Positions 8,095-14,114 of a stretch of 14,287 bases of DNA are shown here, in pieces. The DNA comes from Nanobdellota archaeon. Lineage in GTDB: Archaea > Nanobdellota > Nanobdellia > Pacearchaeales > GW2011-AR1. The first letter of the stretch is position 1; each line of letters starts with the position of its first letter. The notes below the pieces were generated by a model, which was given only the letters and a program-made list of their open reading frames with translations, ran no database searches and was not told the DNA's origin. Both the position numbers and the translations under genes were made by a program. Where the stretch lies: the NCBI GenBank assembly GCA_018897135.1, contig JAHILJ010000059.1, forward strand, positions 1 to 14,287, in the 5' to 3' direction.

Positions 8095-8105
8095 TTTTTA
8101 ATATT
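8095..8105 (-). promoter_or_regulatory. TATA box of the arginase-family gene
   Basis: AATATTAAAAA on the minus strand, centred 27 nt before the ATG at 8073, consistent with leaderless transcription. Confidence 0.45.
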
Positions 8106-8120
8106 AATGAAAATTGTTGT

Positions 8121-8146
8121 GTGTGAGACCACGACATATGTCACAC
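8121..8146. repeat. Inverted repeat GTGTGA-N14-TCACAC, candidate operator
   Basis: Perfect 6-bp arms at 8121-8126 and 8141-8146. A perfect 10-bp palindrome GACATATGTC (8133-8142) overlaps the right arm. The element lies just upstream of the arginase TATA box, where an activator or repressor could bind. Function is inferred from position only. Confidence 0.35.
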
Positions 8147-8187
8147 CCTATTTTACACTTAAATTTGGTTCACTTTATTCACATTTA

Positions 8188-8235
8188 ATGAATTTTGCCA
8201 AACTTCGTCAAGCCAAAATTTTAAGAAAATAATTA
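8188..8235 (+). repeat. 48-bp dispersed imperfect-palindrome repeat, copy A
   Basis: Begins ATGAATTTTGCC, contains TCAAGCCAAAATTTTAA and ends ATAATTA. It matches copy B (12600-12647, opposite strand) with three substitutions and two single-base indels. Arms AATTTTGCC and GCCAAAATT can form a 7-bp stem (AATTTTG/CAAAATT) around a 16-nt interior. It encodes only a 14-codon frame (MNFAKLRQ...) that is not kept in copy B, so coding is unlikely. Confidence 0.75.
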
Positions 8236-8375
8236 AGAGAACTTAGATTTACATATTAATAATTTTTACGTCGGAAAAATCTGCCAAGGGGGATTTTAGA
8301 GTTATATTAATTTGGGCACAAATGTGAACTAATTTTCAGTTTAAAAATTCCCAATATCTAAAAAATTCATCCAAA

Positions 8376-10187
8376 CTATGAATGAAAACCAGAATTATAT
8401 GCTTGAGCAGGATAACCTCTTGCAATTGAACCTGGCGGACTTCTTGGAGGCATTCTTGGTTGCGACGGCAAAACATTGCCTGGACCAGAAGTAAAACTTT
8501 GCTTATCTTTTTTCAACCTTCTTCTTATTAAAAAAATAATTCCAATAATTCCTACAATCAAAAGAACAATTATTAAAATAAATATCCAAAGCTTTGATTT
8601 TGGTTTAACAGGATCGCAATCGTCAGCACATAAATAAGAACTTTCATCTGCATCGCAAACACCGTCGCCACAAACACCGATTCTACAAGCACCACAATCT
8701 GAAACACATTCAGGAGCATTATTTGTATACCCACAATCTTCATACCCATCACATTCACCGTCGCCACAATAGCCCCCGTCACTACAATCTTTTGTTTGAA
8801 GTGGTTTTCCAACTACGGTCTTACATTTCTTTACATCAATGCAAGTTCTTGTTCCACAAGTTTCCAAAGACCACCCCCCGCATTTCCAATCAGGTGTGCA
8901 AGAATCTCCACCATTTCCTCCGCCCCCACCAGGAGGATTTATCCATTCTTCATCAATAACATCTGTTATCATAAATAAAGAAAAATGCGGGATATTAGAT
9001 TTATAAAAATAAAGTGTTGCATCAGAACTAACTAATCCTGTGCTTAAGTTTACCCATTCATTTTCTAAAATATACAAACTAACATCTTCAAAATTAGTAA
9101 CACCTGATTTTCCTAATTTAAAATTTAAAGTTCCCGCTGTTTGAGCATCAACATTTATTTCAAAAATATAAAGTGCTTTAGAATTAGCAGGTAAAAAAAC
9201 ATCTGTAGTATCAAAAAACTCTATTGCTATTTTTGTTGCATCATTTAAACCAGTAATATTTGAAATTAAATTTAAAATCCAAGGTTCAGAAGGAACATAG
9301 TTTCCATTTGTAATATTTCCAAATCCCCAAACATTAGAAGAATTATAATTACATTTTCCATTTACTTTTCCAATATTAAACCATTCTAATAAAATTGAAT
9401 TACAAATAAAAAGATTTCCATCTCTACATTCTTCACCTTGTAGAACACATGCTTTGCCTGTTAAATCATCTTTTACACATTTTCCTTGCAAATCAGAAAA
9501 ATAACCTTGTTCACAAAAACATTGTCTTTCTTCCCCAGATTCAATGCAATTTTCAGTCCCATCACATTTTTCACGTCCATTTACTTTTAAATCTCCACAA
9601 TATTCTGTTGCAATACAAGTCCCCCAACCTAAACAATTAGAATTGCATTTTTTTTCTTGCAAGTATAACCAAGAATTATATCCACAATATTGGGAATTGC
9701 CATCACATTCTTCTCCCCTATCTAAATTAGTGTTCCCACATAAATCAACATATTCATATCCACATTTCCCGTTAACAAAAGCAGGAAGTGCTCCTTCATT
9801 ATCTTCCCAAGTTTTTAATGCACCACAAACAAACATAGTCATATTTTCTTCACTTGTTCCTTCTGCTCCACAAAGAACATCTTGCCCAGGGTTTTCACAT
9901 TGCTCGCCTGTTAAAAATTCCCAAGCGCCCCATAAAAAACTAGTTGATTCTTCTAATTCCCCCGGAACACCTGAAAAAGCAGAGCCACAAGTTCCTTCTG
10001 AACATGAACCAACTTGACATTCATAATCATTTAAACATTCTTCTCCTTCTCCTAAAAGAAAATATGAAATTCCATCTATACCACAATAATGTGTAGCATC
10101 TATTGGCCCAGGAGGAGAACATGCAAAAATAAAAGATAAACTAAAAAGAAAAAATAAACTAAAAAGAAAAATCTTTTTTATCACCAT
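8376..10187 (-). CDS. Cys-rich surface protein with PGF-pre-PGF-like and thrombospondin-1-like domains and C-terminal membrane anchor
   Basis: 603 aa with 42 cysteines by my count. The N-terminal hydrophobic signal ends IFAC with Cys23, so either normal cleavage or a lipoprotein-like lipobox is possible. Disulfide modules occupy about 33-285, including GEGEECLNDYEC (46-57) and two units ending NGKCGY (139-144) or NGKCNY (276-281). A beta domain (about 299-408), ending ...VSLYILENEW...YFYKSNIPHFSLFMI, resembles the end of the archaeal PGF-pre-PGF domain. After a Gly-rich linker comes a thrombospondin-1-like unit (WKCGGWSLETCGTRTC, from 434), then two CGDGxCD units (474, 506). One membrane helix (about 533-554) and RRRLKK leave a Pro/Gly-rich cytoplasmic tail. 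Likely a cell-surface adhesion or recognition protein; no catalytic motif seen. TATA box 25 bp upstream. Topology well supported; function unknown. Confidence 0.85.
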   Translation of the reverse strand: MVIKKIFLFSLFFLFSLSFIFACSPPGPIDATHYCGIDGISYFLLGEGEECLNDYECQVGSCSEGTCGSAFSGVPGELEESTSFLWGAWEFLTGEQCENPGQDVLCGAEGTSEENMTMFVCGALKTWEDNEGALPAFVNGKCGYEYVDLCGNTNLDRGEECDGNSQYCGYNSWLYLQEKKCNSNCLGWGTCIATEYCGDLKVNGREKCDGTENCIESGEERQCFCEQGYFSDLQGKCVKDDLTGKACVLQGEECRDGNLFICNSILLEWFNIGKVNGKCNYNSSNVWGFGNITNGNYVPSEPWILNLISNITGLNDATKIAIEFFDTTDVFLPANSKALYIFEINVDAQTAGTLNFKLGKSGVTNFEDVSLYILENEWVNLSTGLVSSDATLYFYKSNIPHFSLFMITDVIDEEWINPPGGGGGNGGDSCTPDWKCGGWSLETCGTRTCIDVKKCKTVVGKPLQTKDCSDGGYCGDGECDGYEDCGYTNNAPECVSDCGACRIGVCGDGVCDADESSYLCADDCDPVKPKSKLWIFILIIVLLIVGIIGIIFLIRRRLKKDKQSFTSGPGNVLPSQPRMPPRSPPGSIARGYPAQAYNSGFHS

Positions 10188-10207
10188 TATAAAAAAACAT
10201 AAAACTA

Positions 10208-10216
10208 ATTTAAATA
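10208..10216 (-). promoter_or_regulatory. TATA box of the 603-aa surface protein gene
   Basis: TATTTAAAT on the minus strand, centred 25 nt before the ATG at 10187, inside the 36-bp gap after the 750-aa gene. It shows that the 603-aa gene can be transcribed on its own. A T7 run (10190-10196) next to the start could also help end transcripts of the 750-aa gene. Confidence 0.5.
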
Positions 10217-10223
10217 TTTATCC

Positions 10224-12476
10224 CTATTTCAACATGCATTCTTCAAAAGCATCGTTCTTATTAGAAAAACCACTTATTAAAAAACACCAAATTTTTTTCA
10301 TAAAATTTGCTTGCTCTGCTAAAGCAGCACTAACAGAAGTGCATTCTCCATCTAAACAAACATTATTTTTACATTCATAATCAGAAACACAATCTTCTCC
10401 ATTAGTTAAGGTTTTTGTCATTAAAAGAGTTGTAGGATTACAATAATAAATAACTTTTTCCATTATAACACCACCAGTTCCCTGGGGGGTATTTGGCTTT
10501 TGCGAAGAAACTATTTCTTCTTTACTAACTCTTGTTCCAGGGACAACATTAACTGAAATAATTTTTGCATTTTCTCCTTCAGGTTTACATGCACTTGCAG
10601 AATCTCCAACAACACTTGCACCAAAAGGAATTTCTGCCCAAGAACATCCTAAAAAGCCACATGTTTCTTCATCATTCTTATAATCCCCACACATTCCAAC
10701 ATCTAATGTTCCAGAACATAATGAGGTTATATTATATTCACAACCTTTTTGTGCTGTGCATGTTTCTTGATTAGTTGAAAAACTTGAACAAGAAGCAGAA
10801 GTTCCAGTACAAATTCCTGATTCACTTACTACTGAAGCTGTAATTCCATCTTTAGGAAGTAATGGTTCTTTTGAACTTGGGGGAAGTAGTGGTGCTTCTG
10901 ATTCTTCCCAAGTACAATTTTGTTGTAATCCGCAGGCCATATCATTAGTAAAAGTAGCACAAGCATCTGGTTGTCCAAAACATAAAGGGGTTTCATTATG
11001 CGAACATCTAAACTTAGCACAAGCTGTTTTATTTGCTGAAAAACTTTCACATGTTTTTGAAATAGTTCCTAAACATATTGTGGTTGTTGCATTTACTATT
11101 GATTGAACAGATTCATTATTACCCCCCAAGGTTTCATTTTGAGTTTCATTTTGAGTTTCATTAAAGGTTTGTAAAATATAACCACATTTACCTTCTACTT
11201 TTCCTTTATTTACCCAAACATTATTAACACAATTAAAATAATATTCACCATCACATTTTGTTGTTCCTTTTGAACAAACAACCACTGGTTCTCCTACAGG
11301 TTCTCCTACAGGTTCTCCTACGTCCCCTCCAACATCAGAACCCCCCACTTCAGTGCCTTCTTCACAAAAACCTTTTCCAAAAAGTTTTCCAAAGAAATTT
11401 CCTTTATTCCAAGAACAACCATCTTCAGCATTACAAGCATCTTCATCATCTAATGCAGAACAAATAACAGGTCCTTCTCCAGGTGTTTCTCCACCAGTGT
11501 CAGAAGTTTCATCCCATTCACAAACAATAGAACCATCACACTCTTTCTTCCTTAAAACTTCACAATCAATATCTACTCCTGCACAACCACCAAACAACCA
11601 AAAACAAGCAAGATGTGAATTACATTCGCTTTCATCTAAAAAAATATTTTTAGTGCATTTCACTTTCAAAGAAGGGTCTTTTTGTTTACAATCAGTTAAA
11701 ACATCACTATTCCAAGTCCAAGCACATCCGTTCAAATCCCTACAAGTAAGTTCATCTTTATAAGAAGCACAATTACCTAAACCAGAACAAGTTCCTTTTA
11801 TACTAATATTATGCAAGTAAATTGGTAATCCTCCACCAGTGTCAGAACTTCCAGTTGTTGAATCCCAAGAACAACCCACAGATTCACAAACAGATTCTGT
11901 TGTCAGTTCAGAACATTTTGTTGCACTGTCAGTTCCTTTTAATACACAATCACAAATATTTATAGTATTATCATAGTAGGGTACAGTACGGCAACTTTCT
12001 TCACAACCCAAAGGAGCTACAGGACTACATCCATCTGCAAACGAACCTTGAAAGATTTGAAACTCTTCACAATTTATTGTTCCTGTGCAAGAACCACCAC
12101 TTTCTTCAATCAAACAAGAATCTGAGCATCCATCTCCAGAATTTTTATTCCCATCGTCACATTCTTCTTCCCCTTCTATAACACCATCACCACAAGTATG
12201 TTCCCACGAACAACCAAGCTGAGAATTACAACTCTTAACTATCGTATAGGATTCGCACGAAGTTGCAGTCCCTGCACAATAATTTTTTTTAAAAAGAGGA
12301 GTTTTCCATGTACAACCATCATGAAGACTTTTACAATCATATTTTGATGACATGCTTGAACATCTTGCTGCAGTTCCAACACAATTTCCAACAGAACTCA
12401 CAACCCCAAAAGAACTAATAAACATTAACCCAACTATAAATAATAATCCAAAAATCTTCACACTCTTTTTATCCAT
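10224..12476 (-). CDS. Exported multi-modular Cys-rich repeat protein
   Basis: 750 aa with 66 cysteines by my count (nearly 9%). Residues 1-28 are a signal peptide (hydrophobic 9-27). About eleven copies of a roughly 25-residue unit, C-x-G-T-x3/4-C-x7/9-C-x4/5-GC-x-W, lie between residues 32 and 614; first copies begin at Cys32 and Cys67, last ones at Cys556 and Cys587. At 95-124 is a clear Myxococcus-type Cys-rich repeat (DUF4215-like: CGDG..EGEEECDDGN...GDGCS..C). Other pieces are a GKVEGKCGY module (401-433), acidic/Pro linkers (GEPV repeats, 387-398) and a run of N-glycosylation sequons (NET, 439-449). The end has a DYEC module (695-712) and a short non-anchoring hydrophobic patch. Likely secreted or held to the envelope by partners; no enzyme motif. 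It has its own TATA box. Gene and export are solid; function unknown. Confidence 0.85.
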   Translation of the reverse strand: MDKKSVKIFGLLFIVGLMFISSFGVVSSVGNCVGTAARCSSMSSKYDCKSLHDGCTWKTPLFKKNYCAGTATSCESYTIVKSCNSQLGCSWEHTCGDGVIEGEEECDDGNKNSGDGCSDSCLIEESGGSCTGTINCEEFQIFQGSFADGCSPVAPLGCEESCRTVPYYDNTINICDCVLKGTDSATKCSELTTESVCESVGCSWDSTTGSSDTGGGLPIYLHNISIKGTCSGLGNCASYKDELTCRDLNGCAWTWNSDVLTDCKQKDPSLKVKCTKNIFLDESECNSHLACFWLFGGCAGVDIDCEVLRKKECDGSIVCEWDETSDTGGETPGEGPVICSALDDEDACNAEDGCSWNKGNFFGKLFGKGFCEEGTEVGGSDVGGDVGEPVGEPVGEPVVVCSKGTTKCDGEYYFNCVNNVWVNKGKVEGKCGYILQTFNETQNETQNETLGGNNESVQSIVNATTTICLGTISKTCESFSANKTACAKFRCSHNETPLCFGQPDACATFTNDMACGLQQNCTWEESEAPLLPPSSKEPLLPKDGITASVVSESGICTGTSASCSSFSTNQETCTAQKGCEYNITSLCSGTLDVGMCGDYKNDEETCGFLGCSWAEIPFGASVVGDSASACKPEGENAKIISVNVVPGTRVSKEEIVSSQKPNTPQGTGGVIMEKVIYYCNPTTLLMTKTLTNGEDCVSDYECKNNVCLDGECTSVSAALAEQANFMKKIWCFLISGFSNKNDAFEECMLK
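11131..11166 (-). repeat. In-frame 12-bp tandem repeat encoding NETQ sequons
   Basis: Two exact copies of GTTTCATTTTGA (plus strand) and a third diverging in its last bases. On the coding strand they give N-E-T-Q, N-E-T-Q, N-E-T-L, a cluster of N-glycosylation sequons in a linker between Cys modules. Slippage would add or remove whole sequons without changing frame. Confidence 0.85.
11287..11322 (-). repeat. In-frame 12-bp tandem repeat encoding GEPV linker
   Basis: Three copies of GGTTCTCCTACA on the plus strand, the last base of the third differing. They encode V-G-E-P type units in an acidic, proline-containing linker of the 750-aa protein. Length could vary by slippage. Confidence 0.85.
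11489..11847 (-). repeat. 17-bp direct repeat pair in the 750-aa gene
   Basis: CTCCACCAGTGTCAGAA occurs at 11489-11505 and 11831-11847, encoding the SDTGG linker after two different Cys modules (residues 211-215 and 325-329). It marks an internal duplication of module plus linker. Confidence 0.7.
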
Positions 12477-12495
12477 TATAGTTTTAACAAAACCC

Positions 12496-12507
12496 TATTT
12501 ATAAATA
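12496..12507 (-). promoter_or_regulatory. TATA box of the 750-aa protein gene
   Basis: Palindromic TATTTATAAATA centred about 26 nt before the ATG at 12476, at leaderless spacing. Farther upstream (12531-12548) the motif TTTGCT occurs twice at 10-bp spacing, a possible activator site. Confidence 0.5.
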
Positions 12508-12599
12508 TTATTATTCTTTTTTATTATATAAATTTGCTGACATTTGCTTTGGTTTAAAAATTAGCACAGCAAAAAGGTTATAATCTTCATATTATTTAA

Positions 12600-12647
12600 T
12601 AATTATCTTCTTTAAAATTTTGGCTTGACAAAGTCGGCAAAATTCAT
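12600..12647 (-). repeat. 48-bp dispersed imperfect-palindrome repeat, copy B
   Basis: On the minus strand it reads ATGAATTTTGCC, then GACTTTGTCAAGCC, then AAAATTTTAAAG, ending ATAATTA. Same length as copy A and about 90% identical over the aligned bases. The arms AATTTTGCC and GCCAAAATT are kept unchanged while the middle differs (11 versus 12 nt). It lies in the 239-bp divergent gap between the 750-aa gene and the nucleotidyltransferase gene. Confidence 0.75.
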
Positions 12648-12684
12648 CAATCACGAGCAAATTAATTTAAAATAAAAAGAAAGA

Positions 12685-12692
12685 TTTATAAG
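12685..12692 (+). promoter_or_regulatory. BRE/TATA promoter of the nucleotidyltransferase-HEPN operon
   Basis: TTTATAAG preceded by the purine-rich AAAGAAAGA, centred about 27-28 nt before the ATG at 12716. A well-formed archaeal promoter with leaderless spacing. Confidence 0.6.
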
Positions 12693-12709
12693 TTAAAAGT
12701 AATTAACTT
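12690..12709. promoter_or_regulatory. Perfect palindrome AAGTTAA-N6-TTAACTT, candidate autoregulatory operator
   Basis: Two perfect 7-bp arms separated by 6 bp, starting at the end of the TATA box and ending 6 bp before the start codon. A dimer bound here would block initiation. The first gene it controls carries a winged-helix domain, so autorepression is a natural reading, but this is inferred. Confidence 0.55.
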
Positions 12710-12715
12710 TACCAA

Positions 12716-13306
12716 ATGGTAAAAAAAGTTACTGCTCCAAAAATTGTAGAACAATTTATAAATAATTACAATAAAAAATATTATCTAAGGGAATTTGCAG
12801 ATTTATTGAAAAAACCCCACCAAACAATAAAACCGTATGTTGAACAACTTGTCAAAGAAAACATTTTGATAAAAAATCAAAGAAAAAATTTAGTTGAATA
12901 TGAACTTAATTTTAAAAATAAACAAATATACAATTATCTGGTAATTTCTGAAAAAGAAAAATTAACAGAAAGATTAAATAAAAACCCCTTGTTGAAAATT
13001 TTATTTGAAAAACTTTCTTCTTTTTTCATGCAAAATACATTTGTCCTTTTTGGCTCATTCGCAGAAAACAATGAAAAAAAATTAGATATTGATTTGCTTA
13101 TTATCGGAAAAACAAATTTAAATAAAGCCATATCTGAAATAGAAGAAATTTATAACAAAAAAATACACAAAATACAAATTGATAATTTAAACAAATTAGA
13201 CATGGTCTTAGTTAAAGAAATATATAAAAAACACCTTATTTTTAATAACACAGAACAAATAATAAGGTTTTTTGGAGATTTGTATGAAAAAAATAAACTG
13301 GTGTAA
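12716..13306 (+). CDS. Winged-helix + minimal nucleotidyltransferase (MNT) fusion protein
   Basis: 196 aa. The N-terminal winged helix (about 7-65) has YYLREFADLLKKPHQTIKPY as the likely DNA-recognition region. It is followed by a polymerase-beta-type minimal nucleotidyltransferase (about 95-175) with FGSFAENNEKKLDIDLLII: Gly113-Ser114, then Asp124 and Asp126, the GS...DxD metal and nucleotide site. Asp156 may be the third acidic residue. In characterised MNT/HEPN pairs the MNT protein AMPylates its HEPN toxin partner and so neutralises it. Here it is directly followed by a HEPN gene (23-bp overlap with its preferred start), so an antitoxin with DNA-binding and enzymatic parts is the best call. 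The operator palindrome upstream supports autoregulation. Domain calls strong; toxin-antitoxin role inferred. Confidence 0.85.
   Translation: MVKKVTAPKIVEQFINNYNKKYYLREFADLLKKPHQTIKPYVEQLVKENILIKNQRKNLVEYELNFKNKQIYNYLVISEKEKLTERLNKNPLLKILFEKLSSFFMQNTFVLFGSFAENNEKKLDIDLLIIGKTNLNKAISEIEEIYNKKIHKIQIDNLNKLDMVLVKEIYKKHLIFNNTEQIIRFFGDLYEKNKLV
13274..13277 (+). promoter_or_regulatory. Shine-Dalgarno GGAG that sets the HEPN start
   Basis: GGAG lies 6 nt before the ATG at 13284. An in-frame TTG at 13272 sits upstream of this site and lacks such support, so 13284 is the better start. Confidence 0.6.
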
Positions 13307-13751
13307 AAAACAAGCAAACGGAATTAAAATTAAAGAACCTAATGAAAATCTTAGCCAAGAATATTTTAAAAATGCAGAAGAAAGCATAAGGGTGTTAAGA
13401 AGCATAAAAGAAACAAAATCAAATATGTGGCTTGCAACCACAAAATATTATATTGAATATTTCGCAATTTACTCTGTTCTAATGAAAATTGGAATTAAAT
13501 GCGAAATCCATGATTGCACAATCGCTTTAGTTAAATTTCTTGAAGATGAAGAAATAATAGAAAAAGGAATTTCTAAAATACTTGAAAAAGATAAAGAATT
13601 AAGAATAGAAAACCAATATTATCTCAAAAACAAATTTGTTGAAATTGATTTTGAAAAACTTTCTGATTTTATACTTTCAGTAAAAAATTCTTTAGAAACC
13701 CTAAACAACGAAAAAATTAAAAAATTAAGAGAAAAAATTAAAACTTTGTAA
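13284..13751 (+). CDS. HEPN-domain protein (UPF0332-like), probable toxin partner of the MNT
   Basis: 155 aa from the preferred ATG (159 from an upstream TTG). Nearly all helical. It starts MKKINWCKKQANGIKIKEPN, then has YFKNAEESI, KYYIEYFAIYSVLMKIGIK and CEIHDCTIAL, matching the layout of archaeal UPF0332 HEPN proteins (YY..Y/F...A...G...H). His76 could be the conserved HEPN histidine, but the usual R-x4/6-H RNase motif is not evident: the residue before EIHD is KC, not Arg. It may therefore be a weak or inactive RNase, or act through another motif. It overlaps the MNT gene by 23 bp and would be translated from the same mRNA. Family call good; toxicity unproven. Confidence 0.8.
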   Translation: MKKINWCKKQANGIKIKEPNENLSQEYFKNAEESIRVLRSIKETKSNMWLATTKYYIEYFAIYSVLMKIGIKCEIHDCTIALVKFLEDEEIIEKGISKILEKDKELRIENQYYLKNKFVEIDFEKLSDFILSVKNSLETLNNEKIKKLREKIKTL

Positions 13752-13816
13752 ACAAACTTATTAAAACCAGTCAAGTATAACCAAGCAATAATAAAATTTA
13801 GAAGACCCTATGAATA

Positions 13817-13876
13817 TTTTTTCTATGCCCCCGTGGCGAAAACAAAAATAATTAATTCTTACCTTTTTTCAAAAAG
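13817..13876. terminator. Possible T-rich terminators between convergent genes
   Basis: The 129-bp gap 13752-13880 has a T6 run at 13817-13822 (plus strand, after HEPN). A small palindrome CTTTTTTCAAAAAG at 13863-13876 gives a T-run on the minus strand just after the 77-aa gene. Archaeal terminators are mainly T-tracts, so both are plausible but weak. A short GC-rich stretch (GCCCCCGTGGCG, 13827-13838) lies between them. Confidence 0.3.
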
Positions 13877-13880
13877 AATT

Positions 13881-14114
13881 TTATAATCTGTTCTCTTTTT
13901 TTATTCGCCTCCATGAAAACCAATTATTTTTCCCCCTCAACAATTTTATTTTTTCCCTTCCTACTTTTGTTTTATTCAATTCTTCATAAGCTCTTCTCGC
14001 AATAATTATCTGAGAATCTAAAAAAGGTTTTAATTTAAATTTCCAATTTGGATTTTCTCTGACAAAAATCGCCCATCTCTCGATCTGCTCTAAATGAGAT
14101 TTATCTCTTTCCAT
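13881..14114 (-). CDS. Small conserved-looking archaeal protein of unknown function
   Basis: 77 aa, basic, no signal peptide or membrane helix. It has HLEQIERWAIFVRENPNWK (7-25), PFLDSQIIIARRAYEEL (30-46) and KTKVGREKIKLLRG. I recall very similar short proteins (ERWA.FV..NP..WK...) as common uncharacterised genes in archaea, but have not checked. Predicted mostly helical. The ATG overlaps the end of the upstream gene by 14 bp, with GGTGG (14121-14125) 6 nt before the ATG as a likely ribosome-binding site. Function unknown. Confidence 0.65.
   Translation of the reverse strand: MERDKSHLEQIERWAIFVRENPNWKFKLKPFLDSQIIIARRAYEELNKTKVGREKIKLLRGKNNWFSWRRIKKENRL

Larger units (their letters stand above)
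8074..8375. other. 302-bp intergenic region between arginase and the 603-aa protein gene
   Basis: No open reading frame worth calling. From left to right it holds the arginase TATA box, the GTGTGA/TCACAC inverted repeat, loosely repeated TTCAC elements (TTCACTTTA then TTCACATTTA, about 8169-8187), the 48-bp repeat copy A (8188-8235), a weak AAAATC/GATTTT hairpin (8276-8297), and CACAAATGTG near 8317-8326. The rest is plain A+T-rich sequence and the 3' end of the 603-aa gene. Confidence 0.6.

Noticed and set aside
8188..8232. A 14-codon peptide (MNFAKLRQ...) in repeat copy A, and a similar start in copy B
   Set aside because: The two copies differ by an indel that shifts the frame after the fourth codon, so the peptide is not conserved.
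8188..8235. C/D-box small RNA in the 48-bp repeat
   Set aside because: Copy B has a near C box (TTGATGA) but copy A does not, and no D box (CTGA) is seen in either.
8276..8297. AAAATC/GATTTT hairpin as terminator of the 603-aa gene
   Set aside because: Only a 6-bp A/T-rich stem, about 80 nt after the stop; too weak to call in such A+T-rich sequence.
9544..10017. 157-codon plus-strand open frame inside the 603-aa gene
   Set aside because: Antisense shadow of a Cys-rich gene: Pro/Ser/Gln-rich, without a promoter or ribosome-binding site, while the minus-strand frame has signal peptide, domains and TATA box.
11353..11763. 136-codon plus-strand open frame inside the 750-aa gene
   Set aside because: Same kind of antisense shadow; its Ser/Pro/Gln bias mirrors the Cys/Glu/Gly-rich coding strand and there is no start context.
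13208..13441. 77-codon minus-strand frame opposite the MNT/HEPN junction
   Set aside because: Phe/Ile/Leu-rich shadow of Lys/Glu/Asn-rich helical genes; the plus-strand genes have clear domains.
13827..13838. GC-rich 12-mer in the last convergent gap as a structured RNA
   Set aside because: Too short, with no stable fold or tRNA/SRP-like features.
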